From JAOTYV01 sp041557595 (GTDB lineage: Bacteria > Pseudomonadota > Alphaproteobacteria > UBA8366): 15,038 nt of DNA. Positions 7,216 through 13,724 of the stretch are shown piece after piece (positions within the stretch are counted from its first letter, which is position 1; every line of letters starts with the position of its first letter). A model generated the notes under the pieces. That model was not told the origin of the DNA and made no database searches. It saw only the letters and a program-made list of their open reading frames with translations. The position numbers and the translations under genes were made by a program. The stretch lies in the NCBI GenBank assembly GCA_041557595.1, contig JBFFGE010000114.1, positions 1 to 15,038 on the forward strand, read 5' to 3'.

Positions 7216-7221
7216 TACAAT
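7216..7221 (+). promoter_or_regulatory. Possible -10 element for the TauD-family gene
   Basis: TACAAT matches 5 of 6 positions of the sigma70 -10 and lies 45 nt before the ATG at 7267. The hexamers 16-18 nt upstream (around TATTCG) do not resemble a -35. Confidence 0.3.
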
Positions 7222-7266
7222 TACCGCTTCCCGGTTGCTTCAGCCGAAACCGCAAGAGGGTTGACC

Positions 7267-8142
7267 ATGTCCGCCGCCATTGGATTGACGAATGACGATG
7301 TCATCTTTTCACCGCTGACCCCGCATATCGCGTCGCGGGTGGATGGCGTGGACCTGGCCCAGCCGATGGACGATGAAATGTTCGGGCGGCTGCGCCGGGA
7401 ACTGGCGGATCGTTCGGTGTTGGTATTCCCGAAGCAGACCGTGACACCGGAACAGCAGATCGCTTTCAGCCGGCGCTTCGGGCCGCTGGAAAATCATGTG
7501 CTGAATCAGTTCTGTCTCGATGGCCATCCGGAGATTTTCGTGGTGTCGAATATCGTCGAAAACGGCCGCCATGTGGGCGCTTATGGCGGGTCGAAACAGT
7601 ACCATTCGGATCTTTCCTACATGGCGGAGCCGAGCATGGGCTCATTGTTCCACTGTCTGGAATGCACGGAGGAGGGCGGTGAGACCGCTTTTGCAAGCAT
7701 GTCCGCCGCCTTCGAGGCGCTGCCCGCGGACCGCCAGAGCTGGCTGGAATCGCGCGACGCCGTGCATGACTATGTCTGGAACCATCAGCGCCGCCAGGGC
7801 CATCGGCCGCCGCTTACCGAGGCGCAGAAGGCGAAGACGCCGCCCGTCGTGCACCCGGCGGTGCGACGCCATCCCGAAAATGGCCGCAAGGCCTTGTTTA
7901 TATCCGAAATTTATACGCGCACTTTCGTTGGCGAAGACGAGGCGGAGAGCCAGGCCTTGGTCACCGAATTGATGGAATTCGCGACCCGGCCCGAATTCGT
8001 CTACGTCCACAAATGGACTCCGGGTGATTTGATCATCTGGGATAATAGAAGTTCGGTCCACAAGGCGATGCCGTTCGATGAGGAGGGCACCCGCCGCCGC
8101 ATGCACCGCACCACCGTGCGCGGTGAAAAACCGGAGCGGTAA
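7267..8142 (+). CDS. TauD/TfdA-family Fe(II)/2-oxoglutarate dioxygenase
   Basis: A 291-residue 2-oxoglutarate-dependent dioxygenase of the TauD/TfdA family. The iron triad is H113-x-D115 in QYHSDLSY plus H265 in WDNRSSVHKA, and the 2-oxoglutarate-binding Arg is R281 in RRRMHRTTV (TauD pattern H-R-x-x-H-R). Members hydroxylate taurine, sulfonates, aryloxyalkanoates or other carboxylates and so start their breakdown. The N-terminus reads FSPLTPHIASRVDGVDLAQP, the normal family opening. AAGAGGG lies 7 nt before the ATG at 7267; a TTG two codons earlier would touch that site, so ATG is preferred. It is followed after 109 nt by a CoA-transferase gene, which has its own ribosome binding site. No tauABC transporter is nearby, so taurine itself is not specifically supported. 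A dyad at 7141-7170 may control it. Confidence 0.92.
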   Translation: MSAAIGLTNDDVIFSPLTPHIASRVDGVDLAQPMDDEMFGRLRRELADRSVLVFPKQTVTPEQQIAFSRRFGPLENHVLNQFCLDGHPEIFVVSNIVENGRHVGAYGGSKQYHSDLSYMAEPSMGSLFHCLECTEEGGETAFASMSAAFEALPADRQSWLESRDAVHDYVWNHQRRQGHRPPLTEAQKAKTPPVVHPAVRRHPENGRKALFISEIYTRTFVGEDEAESQALVTELMEFATRPEFVYVHKWTPGDLIIWDNRSSVHKAMPFDEEGTRRRMHRTTVRGEKPER

Positions 8143-8192
8143 TCCCAGCGCCGGAAACGGATTGTCCTAATTAATGGCGGTACGCGCTGCAA

Positions 8193-8222
8193 TTGCCCCT
8201 GCGCCGCCTCGCGGTCTAGGCT
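8193..8222 (+). promoter_or_regulatory. Possible promoter, TTGCCC-N18-TAGGCT
   Basis: TTGCCC (8193-8198) and TAGGCT (8217-8222), 29 nt before the CoA-transferase ATG. The same two hexamers recur with a 16-nt spacer upstream of the gene at 14736. Function is inferred. Confidence 0.33.
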
Positions 8223-8251
8223 GGCGGCGTTAGGCTTCGAAGGAACTGCAC

Positions 8252-9439
8252 ATGCCCGGCCCGCTCGACGGTTTTCGCGTTATCGACCTGACCACGATGA
8301 TCTCAGGTCCCCTCTGCGCCATGTTGCTTGGCGATCAGGGCGCGGACGTCATCAAGGTGGAGTTGCCGGGGCGCGGCGATCAGACGCGCCAGGCGGGCAA
8401 CCGAAGCGGCGGGTTGTCCGCCAGTTTTCTCAACAATAACCGCAACAAACGGTCGATCACGATCGATTTGAAACAGGAAGCGGGCCGCGACCTGCTGTTT
8501 CGATTGGCCGAAGGCGCGGATGTGGTGCTGCAGAATTTCCGGCCGGGCGTGGTCGAGCGGCTCGGCATCGGGGCGGAGGATCTGCGGGCGAAATTTCCGG
8601 CGCTGGTCTATGTCTCGATCAGCGGTTTCGGCGAAAAGGGCCCCTATACCGGCAAGCCGACCTACGATCCGATCATCCAGGCGGTCTCCGGCCTCGCCTC
8701 GATCCAGGGCGGCTCGGACGAGCAGCGGCCCCGGCTGGTGCGCACCATCGTGCCGGACAAGGTGACGGCCCTGACCGCCGCGCAGGCGATCACCGCCGCC
8801 TTGCTGTCCCGGACGCGGACCGGCGCGGGGCAGCATGTGCGCCTGTCCATGCTGGATTCGGTGCTGGCCTTCCTTTGGTCGTCGGACATGGGCGGGCAGA
8901 CCTATGTCGGCAAGACGGTGCCGCCGCAGCGCGCCGCGAGCTACATCGACCTGATCTATGAGACGCAAGACGGGCATATGAGCGTGTCGGTTATGTCGGA
9001 CGCGCAATGGGCCGGGTTGTGCGGGGCGGTGGGCCATCTGGAATGGCTGGAGGACGACCGGTTCAGCACGATGGAGTTGCGCGATCTCAACATCGATGCC
9101 CGTCTTACCTTGACCCAGAGCGCCTTGACGGAGCGGACCACCGCGGACTGGCTGGAGCGGCTCGAGGCTGCGGGCGTACCCTGCGCCCCGGTTCTGACGC
9201 GCACTCAGCTGATCGACCACCCGCAAATTCTGGAGAACGGGATATTGATCGAAACCGACCATCCCCAAGCCGGCCGTCTGCGTCAGACACGCACCGCGGC
9301 CCGGTTCGGCGGAACGCCGACCGCCATGCCCAGGGGCGCGCCGGTTCTGGGCGCGGATACCGACGCTATCCTCGGGGAACTGGGGCTGTCGCCGGAAGCG
9401 ATTGCGGCGATGCGCAAGGCGGGCGTGGCGGGCGAATAG
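8252..9439 (+). CDS. CaiB/BaiF-family (class III) CoA-transferase
   Basis: A 395-residue class III CoA-transferase, moving CoA between carboxylic acids through an aspartyl-CoA thioester. The family opening LDGFRVIDLTTMISGPLCAMLLGDQGADVIKVE is clear; only its core L-G-D-x-G-A-D-V-I-K-V-E is needed for recognition. The expected catalytic Asp is D169 in IVPDKVTALTA, the same place as in formyl-CoA transferase. NRNKRSITIDLK (residues 63-74) and the segment from RTGAGQHVRLSMLDSV onward also match. Length is normal for the family (about 390-430). AAGGA lies 8 nt before the ATG. It follows the TauD-family dioxygenase in the same direction with a 109-nt gap that holds a possible promoter, so a shared catabolic route is possible but not shown. 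The acid substrate is unknown; no enoyl-CoA hydratase or acyl-CoA dehydrogenase lies in the window to narrow it. Confidence 0.93.
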   Translation: MPGPLDGFRVIDLTTMISGPLCAMLLGDQGADVIKVELPGRGDQTRQAGNRSGGLSASFLNNNRNKRSITIDLKQEAGRDLLFRLAEGADVVLQNFRPGVVERLGIGAEDLRAKFPALVYVSISGFGEKGPYTGKPTYDPIIQAVSGLASIQGGSDEQRPRLVRTIVPDKVTALTAAQAITAALLSRTRTGAGQHVRLSMLDSVLAFLWSSDMGGQTYVGKTVPPQRAASYIDLIYETQDGHMSVSVMSDAQWAGLCGAVGHLEWLEDDRFSTMELRDLNIDARLTLTQSALTERTTADWLERLEAAGVPCAPVLTRTQLIDHPQILENGILIETDHPQAGRLRQTRTAARFGGTPTAMPRGAPVLGADTDAILGELGLSPEAIAAMRKAGVAGE

Positions 9440-9556
9440 GCGGGCCTGGTCCGATGCGAGGGATGTTTAGAATAATACTAAATATAGATAAAAAGATCCC
9501 TAATATTAACAGAGTGAATCATTTACGAAGACAAATTTGTGAAAAATTTATTGTAG

Positions 9557-9586
9557 TACTAATGGTGTAGTTCTTTATCTGCCTCG
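9557..9586. promoter_or_regulatory. Conserved 30-bp element upstream of winged-helix gene 1
   Basis: Reads TACTAA-N5-TAGTTCTTTATC-N4-TCG and matches the element at 10290-10319 at 22 of 30 positions, with 12 identical bases in a row. The right part can form a partial dyad TAATGG-N6-TCTTTA. It starts just after TTGTAG (9551-9556); TTGTAG-N17-TTTATC would be a weak sigma70-type promoter. It lies 98 nt before the start codon in an AT-rich intergenic region (9460-9684) that also holds a perfect 10-bp palindrome ACAAATTTGT (9531-9540). Role as an operator, promoter or leader element is inferred. Confidence 0.5.
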
Positions 9587-9684
9587 AAAAACCAATGTGT
9601 TTAATACATTAATAGTATGGGAGTACTGCCCGGATAGGGGTGTTCCTGTAAAATTATCGATTTTCGATTGAGTTGGGGGCGTAG

Positions 9685-10083
9685 ATGAAAGATTTAACAC
9701 TGACGATCGAACCGGAAATGCGGCAAGCCGTGACGCCTATTCTGGATTTCGATCAGCGCAGCGTGTCGGTTCAGTCATTCAGCGGGGTGGTTCGGGCCAA
9801 GTCCCGGTGTTTTTGGGCGCAACGTCAGAGCGGCGTGACACCGCTGGAGGGCCTGTTGCTCGATTTGATTGCGGTCGCCAATTCCGATGACCATGGAGTC
9901 GATATCGAAGAACTGGCCGAGGCGGCGCAGATCCCGTCTTCGATCGTGCGGCGCCACACGGTTCGCCTCATCCAGGACGGCTGGCTATCGGTCAACGTCG
10001 AGAACGACCGGAAACGTCTGCGCACGACGGAAAAGTCGCAGAACGCCCTGGCCGCGTTGATGATGATGCAGGTCGAGCACTAG
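9685..10083 (+). CDS. Small winged-helix (MarR-like) DNA-binding protein 1
   Basis: A 132-residue protein with no signal or membrane segment. The pattern GVTPLEGLLLDLIAVA ... VDIEELAEAAQIPSSIVRRH ... LIQDGWLSVNVEND..RLRTTEK is that of a winged helix: helix 1, helix 2, a recognition helix near residues 86-97 (SSIVRRHTVRLI), and a wing near 104-115. It aligns without gaps over 101 residues with the gene at 10464, about 42% identical by eye. The layout resembles small alphaproteobacterial winged-helix proteins related to MarR, but I cannot name the family. The ATG at 9685 has a G-rich stretch (TTGGGGGCG) just upstream. It is a single-gene unit ending at the terminator at 10143. No ligand pocket or Cys sensor is evident. 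DNA binding is a fold-based inference; the targets could include its own promoter through the element at 9557. Confidence 0.75.
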   Translation: MKDLTLTIEPEMRQAVTPILDFDQRSVSVQSFSGVVRAKSRCFWAQRQSGVTPLEGLLLDLIAVANSDDHGVDIEELAEAAQIPSSIVRRHTVRLIQDGWLSVNVENDRKRLRTTEKSQNALAALMMMQVEH

Positions 10084-10142
10084 AATCGCCTTCATGCAGC
10101 GATCCGGCCGCCCGCCCGTATGGCAGGTGACGGAAAGTCCAG

Positions 10143-10169
10143 CGGCGCCCCCGGGCGCCGTTTTTTATT
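10143..10169 (+). terminator. Intrinsic terminator after winged-helix gene 1
   Basis: Stem CGGCGCCC (10143-10150) pairs with GGGCGCCG (10153-10160), followed at once by TTTTTTATT. The 2-nt centre implies the innermost pairs open to give a 7-bp or shorter stem with a 4-nt loop. It lies 60 nt after the stop codon and separates this gene from its downstream paralogue. Confidence 0.85.
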
Positions 10170-10207
10170 GGCCGAAATCGCCGTCCGGAATGGCGCCATT
10201 ATCCGTA

Positions 10208-10237
10208 TTGCGACACTCTGTGGAAAGTAAATATAAG
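10208..10237 (+). promoter_or_regulatory. Likely sigma70-type promoter, TTGCGA-N18-TATAAG
   Basis: TTGCGA (10208-10213) matches 4 of 6 and TATAAG (10232-10237) 5 of 6 consensus positions, with an 18-nt spacer. If used, transcription would begin near 10244 and give a leader of about 220 nt that contains both the long inverted repeat and the conserved element. Confidence 0.45.
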
Positions 10238-10252
10238 TAATAGTAGGATAAT

Positions 10253-10375
10253 ATTCAAACAATCGACTTTTAGAAAAAAGCAATATTAATACTAAAGACC
10301 TAGTTCTTTATCATAGTCGCAACGCTGAACTAGTTAGCCCAATATTATTGAAAGAAGGGGGGAGATTGTTTGAAT
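10253..10375. repeat. 12-bp perfect inverted repeat with arms 99 nt apart
   Basis: ATTCAAACAATC at 10253-10264 is the exact reverse complement of GATTGTTTGAAT at 10364-10375. The arms enclose the element conserved between the two paralogous leaders. It could be a long-range stem in the leader RNA, or two operator copies in opposite orientation that allow DNA looping. Confidence 0.55.
10290..10319. promoter_or_regulatory. Conserved 30-bp element upstream of winged-helix gene 2
   Basis: Reads TACTAA-N5-TAGTTCTTTATC-N4-TCG, matching 9557-9586. Here the inner dyad is perfect: TAAAGA (10293-10298), six bases, TCTTTA (10305-10310). It ends 144 nt before the start codon. An operator for one or both neighbouring winged-helix proteins is the simplest reading, but this is inference. 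Confidence 0.5.
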
Positions 10376-10463
10376 GCCCTCCACTGCCGTGAAAATTTAC
10401 GCGTGAATATAGAGAGTTATTGAGATTGGCCGGTGGCCGCGGATAGAGGGAGCAATACAAAAG

Positions 10464-10841
10464 ATGTATATGGAAACAGAATCTCTCGAGACACAATCGC
10501 CGGTGCGCGCCTCGAATGGCACGTTTGCCGATCAATATCGCGGGTTCGTCGTCGCCCGGGCCAATTGTTATCGGGCGCAGCAGAAATTTGGGTTGACACC
10601 GACCGACGGGTTTATTCTCGATCTGATTGCAATCGCCGACATGGACGGGCTTGCGGTCAATCTGGAGGAATTATCGGCGGCGGCGGAAATCGACGTGACC
10701 GCGGTGCGTCGGCACGTGGTGAAGCTGATCGCCGGCGGTTGGATCGAAGTGTCGCCGGACTGTCACGGGCACTGGCTGCATTTGACCGAAAAGACCAAGG
10801 AAACCCTGAGCGATTGGATGCAGAAAATCGTCGAGTATTAA
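10464..10841 (+). CDS. Small winged-helix (MarR-like) DNA-binding protein 2
   Basis: A 125-residue paralogue of the protein at 9685. The shared core includes LTPTDGFILDLIAIA, VNLEELSAAAEI, AVRRHVVKLI..GW and LTEK, about 42 identities in 101 gap-free positions by eye. The RRH of the recognition helix and the GW before the wing are kept in both, while the wing itself differs (SPDCHGHWLH against NVENDRKRLR), suggesting different DNA or partner specificity. The N-terminal 25 residues are unrelated to the paralogue and are acidic/polar. The first ATG (10464) has GAGGGAG 11 nt upstream; the second ATG, two codons on, is further away and less likely. The gene is a single transcription unit with its own AT-rich leader and its own terminator at 10893. 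The role is unknown, with DNA binding inferred from the fold. Confidence 0.75.
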   Translation: MYMETESLETQSPVRASNGTFADQYRGFVVARANCYRAQQKFGLTPTDGFILDLIAIADMDGLAVNLEELSAAAEIDVTAVRRHVVKLIAGGWIEVSPDCHGHWLHLTEKTKETLSDWMQKIVEY

Positions 10842-10892
10842 TGCCACGCCCGAATTTCGGGCACGGAAAATAGGCAAGAGATTGGGGATACG

Positions 10893-10920
10893 GCGGCGCC
10901 TTCGGGCGCCGCTTTTTTTT
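10893..10920 (+). terminator. Intrinsic terminator with TTCG tetraloop after winged-helix gene 2
   Basis: Perfect 8-bp stem GCGGCGCC (10893-10900) and GGCGCCGC (10905-10912), loop TTCG, then eight T. A smaller hairpin GCCCGA-att-TCGGGC (10848-10862) sits right after the stop codon. The opposite strand has no T-run, so it serves only the plus-strand gene, although the convergent gene ends 10 nt away. Confidence 0.93.
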
Positions 10921-10929
10921 GGAGAGCGG

Positions 10930-11709
10930 TCAGCGCATCCGCGGCGGGCGCGCCATCGGGTCGACGCGTTTGTAGGGCGGCAGCGTGAATTTGTCCTTCG
11001 AGAGGCGCGCATTGCTGACCGATTTGACCGTCTGCACCTTACCGGTGCTCAAATCCTTCATTTGTACCGGGACACCCTTGAGCATCGCCCCAAACCGTTT
11101 CGGCGCCATGGGCGACGCCTGCGCCATCTTGTCCATGAATTCGAACATGCCCAGCATGGTCTGATAGTCGCCGCGCGATATGCCGACCGCGGCCGGATCC
11201 GCCACGCACATCTGATGCAGCGCCTGGCCGTCGAACAGCATATCGACGACCTGGCAAGGGTAGCCCTTGATCTTGGTCTTCTTGCCCCTGCGCGCCGTTA
11301 CGGAGCTCTTGCCGCCGCCCTGCATTGCGCGGAGCTGCGGCATCTGCTTTTCCATCATGCGGCGTTGCTCGGGGGGCATATTCTTCAACTGACGCCGCAT
11401 CTGTTCCATCATCGGCTGCATCTCGGCCTGCATGGCGCGCAATTTGGCGAATGTGGCTTCATCCATTTCATGGATCTGCTTGTTTTGAAGATCCACGAAA
11501 CTCATCTTCTTTTTCTCGTTGTCGTACAGCATCGAATGCGAATCCCGGCCTCCGCCGGTCGATTCCCATCGAACCAGATTGCCCCGGACAGCGATGCTGG
11601 ACGCGCTCGCGCCGCCGGATTCATAGGTCACGAGAGTGTCGGCAAGAGCGGCCGTGTTGAATGCCAGGCTGACGGCAACAATGCACAGGGTACGGGCAGT
11701 TGGGCACAT
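10930..11709 (-). CDS. Secreted DUF4412-like protein, Met-rich, copy 1
   Basis: A 259-residue exported protein. Residues 1-23 form a signal peptide ending ALA before D24. The mature part opens with a beta-rich stretch (TLVTYESGG...SSIAVRGNLVRWES...LYDNEKKKMSFVDLQNKQIHEMD) that resembles DUF4412-type periplasmic proteins. A long helix at about 82-130 carries eleven Met in 48 residues, including PMMEQMRR and RRMMEKQM. The mature protein has exactly two Cys, C152 in GYPCQ and C168 in MCVA, 16 apart as in the paralogue at 13725, so a disulfide is likely. The conserved C-terminus reads LPPYKRVDPMAR. The ATG at 11709 has only GGAA 8 nt upstream. A possible promoter lies at 11774-11746. The function is unknown; the Met helix could bind copper or act as an oxidation buffer, which is speculation. 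Confidence 0.82.
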   Translation of the reverse strand: MCPTARTLCIVAVSLAFNTAALADTLVTYESGGASASSIAVRGNLVRWESTGGGRDSHSMLYDNEKKKMSFVDLQNKQIHEMDEATFAKLRAMQAEMQPMMEQMRRQLKNMPPEQRRMMEKQMPQLRAMQGGGKSSVTARRGKKTKIKGYPCQVVDMLFDGQALHQMCVADPAAVGISRGDYQTMLGMFEFMDKMAQASPMAPKRFGAMLKGVPVQMKDLSTGKVQTVKSVSNARLSKDKFTLPPYKRVDPMARPPRMR

Positions 11710-11745
11710 GACGAAGATTCCGGTTCGATGGCGATGAGACTGAGA

Positions 11746-11774
11746 ACACTATCGCTGCGCGCGAGAGCGTTCAA
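11746..11774 (-). promoter_or_regulatory. Possible promoter, TTGAAC-N17-TAGTGT
   Basis: On the minus strand, TTGAAC (11774-11769) and TAGTGT (11751-11746) are 17 nt apart and end 36 nt before the ATG of the secreted protein at 11709. The -35 matches 4 of 6 and the -10 3 of 6 consensus positions. Confidence 0.3.
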
Positions 11775-11828
11775 GGCGGTCCCGATCTTGGCGATGCCGC
11801 CGTCCGATAATCCGAGGTCGGTCGCAGC

Positions 11829-12323
11829 CTAAAGCGACCGATAAAAATGGATGCTCGGAATTGCCGGGCCGAAGCCGGCTTTTTCATAGGCTCTTCGGGC
11901 GGGCGCATGGCTCGGGTCTCCACCGGTTCCGACGGTCGCAACGCTCATCCCGGCCGCCCGCATCCGGTCGAGCGCATAGTCGTACATCCACGTGCCGATA
12001 CCGCCGCCTTGGCAATCCGGGTGGACGGCGTTCAGATCGATTTCGCCAATCTTGGATTCCTGATCGAATGTCATGGCGCAAAAAGCGACAATCTGTGCGC
12101 TTTTCTCGACCACAAAGACAGTGTGCGAGGATGCCGGTTCGCAGATCCGGTCGAGGTATTCGGCTTGTTCCCGTTCCGCATCGGCGATTGCGACCCGCGC
12201 AATCTTCGCGCCGAGGATGCGCCGGAACGATTGGAAGACGGGTTTGAAGGCCGCCGCGCGAATCTCGTGCAGCCTGGCGAGATCCCTTTGTTCAAATGGC
12301 CGAATGCTGCAATTCTTGATCAC
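11829..12323 (-). CDS. GNAT-family N-acetyltransferase
   Basis: A 164-residue single-domain GNAT enzyme that transfers an acetyl group from acetyl-CoA to an amine. The N-terminus reads SIRPFEQRDLARLHEIRAAAF, the usual strand 1 and helix 1. The acetyl-CoA site is Q105-G-G-G-I-G110 in NAVHPDCQGGGIGTWMYDYA (motif A, Q/R-x-x-G-x-G/A). Motif B follows as ARRAYEKAGF (142-151). Length is typical. The start is GTG at 12323 with GAGGG 6-7 nt upstream, better than any internal Met. It is divergent from the amine oxidase gene (120-nt gap) and lies 119 nt upstream of the secreted-protein gene on the same strand, which has its own possible promoter. The substrate is unknown; both small molecules and protein N-termini are possible. 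Confidence 0.9.
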   Translation of the reverse strand: MIKNCSIRPFEQRDLARLHEIRAAAFKPVFQSFRRILGAKIARVAIADAEREQAEYLDRICEPASSHTVFVVEKSAQIVAFCAMTFDQESKIGEIDLNAVHPDCQGGGIGTWMYDYALDRMRAAGMSVATVGTGGDPSHAPARRAYEKAGFGPAIPSIHFYRSL

Positions 12324-12443
12324 GCGGTACCCTCGTCGTTAGATGAACGGTTTTCTCTATGAATATCCATCCTTCGGTCCTGAACCCGAGGTTTTTTCCG
12401 AGTTTGCAATTCCCATCCCTGGAGGCCGTGGGTTGGATATGAG

Positions 12444-13688
12444 ATGACGCTATTTCCGACTGAATGCAACGTTGCGGTGATCGGCGCCGGCGCGGCGGGG
12501 CTCGCGGCGGCGGCAACGCTGCGGGCGGGCGGCGCGGATGTGGTTCTGCTGGAGGCCAAGGCGCGGATCGGCGGCCGCGCCTATACCGAAACCGGCACGC
12601 TCGGCGTGCCCTTCGATCATGGATGCCAATGGCTGCATTCGGCGAGCCGCAATCCCTTCGTCACCATCGCGAAAGAGCTGGGACTGGCGGTCGCGCCCGA
12701 TGAGCGTCCGCGCCGTATCTGGCTGGGCGACAGGTGGGCAACGGAGCCGGAGGTCGAGGACTGGCGGTCCTATGCGGATCGGTCTTTCGAGGCCATGGAA
12801 GCGATGGCCGGTGCGGGACGGGACGTCGCCGCCGCGGAAATCCTGTCGGGCGACGCGCGCTGGCTCCCGCTGTTCGACGCTTGGCTCGGCATGGTGTCGG
12901 CGGTCAATACGGACCGGGCTTCGACGGCGGACCACGCCAATTATGTGGATACGGAGGAAAACTGGCTGGTTGCCGGTGGCTACGGTGCGTTGATCGCGCG
13001 CTGGGGCGCCGGCCTGCCGGTAGCCCTCGAAACGGCGGTGAGCCGCGTCGACCGGCGCGGGAGCGCCATTATCCTCGAGACGAACCGGGGTGCGCTGGCC
13101 GCCAAGAACGTGATCGTCACCGTTTCCACCGCTGTTCTCGGGTCGGACCGGATGCTCTTCGACCCGCCGCTGCCGGACTGGAAACGGGACGCCATCGAAG
13201 GGCTGCCGCTCGGCGCGGCGAACAAGGTCGCGTTCCGCTTCGATCGGGATGTGTTCGGCGCGCCGCCGGGACAATGGGCGGCCTATTCGTCCGACGGGGC
13301 CGACGCCTTCAGTTTTCAGATCCGCGCGCAGACGGCGCCGGTCGCGATCGGATATGTCGGCGGCCGCTTCTGCGATGCGTTGGAAGCGGCCGGGGAGGCG
13401 GAGATGCTGGCGGTCGCGCTGGAACACCTCAAATCGATCTACGGCAGCGCGGTTGGCGACCGGGTTGTCGGAGCGGCGGCCACCGCCTGGCGCGGCGATC
13501 CCAATATCGGCGGGGCCTATTCGGCGGCGCGGCCGGGCGCGGCGAACCGCCGTTCGGATCTGGCGCGACCGGTCGATGGGCGGCTGTACTTCGCCGGCGA
13601 GGCGACGTCCCGCGACTTCTTTTCCACCGCCCATGGTGCGTATCTTAGCGGCGTCGCGGCCGCCGAGGCGGTGTTGCAAACCGCGTAG
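12444..13688 (+). CDS. FAD-dependent amine oxidase (flavin monoamine oxidase family)
   Basis: A 414-residue flavoprotein oxidising an amine to an imine/aldehyde with H2O2 formation. The Rossmann FAD motif is VIGAGAAGLAAA (G14-x-G16-x-x-G19), with E37 at the end of beta 2 for the ribose and the family signature EAKARIGGR. The substrate-domain opening FDHGCQWLH (about 56-64) and a C-terminal FAD block GRLYFAGEATS...STAHGAYLSG match monoamine and polyamine oxidases. No signal peptide is present, so it should be cytoplasmic. Length fits shorter bacterial members (about 410-450). The ATG at 12444 has GGAT 7 nt upstream and GGAGG further up. It is divergent from the GNAT gene and convergent with the second secreted-protein gene, 36 nt away, without a visible terminator. 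The amine substrate is not determinable; a desaturase-like or phytoene-type oxidoreductase is less likely given the C-terminal block. Confidence 0.9.
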   Translation: MTLFPTECNVAVIGAGAAGLAAAATLRAGGADVVLLEAKARIGGRAYTETGTLGVPFDHGCQWLHSASRNPFVTIAKELGLAVAPDERPRRIWLGDRWATEPEVEDWRSYADRSFEAMEAMAGAGRDVAAAEILSGDARWLPLFDAWLGMVSAVNTDRASTADHANYVDTEENWLVAGGYGALIARWGAGLPVALETAVSRVDRRGSAIILETNRGALAAKNVIVTVSTAVLGSDRMLFDPPLPDWKRDAIEGLPLGAANKVAFRFDRDVFGAPPGQWAAYSSDGADAFSFQIRAQTAPVAIGYVGGRFCDALEAAGEAEMLAVALEHLKSIYGSAVGDRVVGAAATAWRGDPNIGGAYSAARPGAANRRSDLARPVDGRLYFAGEATSRDFFSTAHGAYLSGVAAAEAVLQTA

Positions 13689-13724
13689 CGGGAGGGTCTG
13701 TTCCAGGGCGGGAGCCGGATCCTG

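Larger units (their letters stand above)
10170..10463. other. AT-rich leader region of winged-helix gene 2, no gene
   Basis: About 294 nt with no convincing coding sequence, clearly richer in A+T than the genes on both sides. It contains a sigma70-like promoter (10208-10237), a 12-bp inverted repeat with distant arms (10253-10264 and 10364-10375), the conserved element (10290-10319) and an odd-length palindrome CAATA-T-TATTG (10340-10350). A purine-rich GAAAGAAGGGGGGAGA run (10350-10365) lies just before the second arm. Confidence 0.6.

Noticed and set aside
8303..9268. 321-codon open frame on the minus strand opposite the CoA-transferase gene
   Set aside because: Composition is that of a GC-driven shadow, and the sense gene is fully supported by family motifs and a ribosome binding site.
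9440..10463. AT-rich DNA as a mobile element or genomic island
   Set aside because: Only the intergenic parts are AT-rich. The two genes are GC-rich like their neighbours, and there is no integrase, transposase, terminal repeat or tRNA.
9685..10841. The two winged-helix genes as one operon or toxin-antitoxin pair
   Set aside because: A strong intrinsic terminator and a 380-nt gap with its own promoter separate them, and the two proteins are paralogues of each other rather than toxin and antitoxin.
12450..13679. 409-codon open frame on the minus strand opposite the amine oxidase gene
   Set aside because: Almost exactly co-extensive with a gene that carries clear FAD motifs; the antisense product is Arg/Pro-rich and shows no domain.
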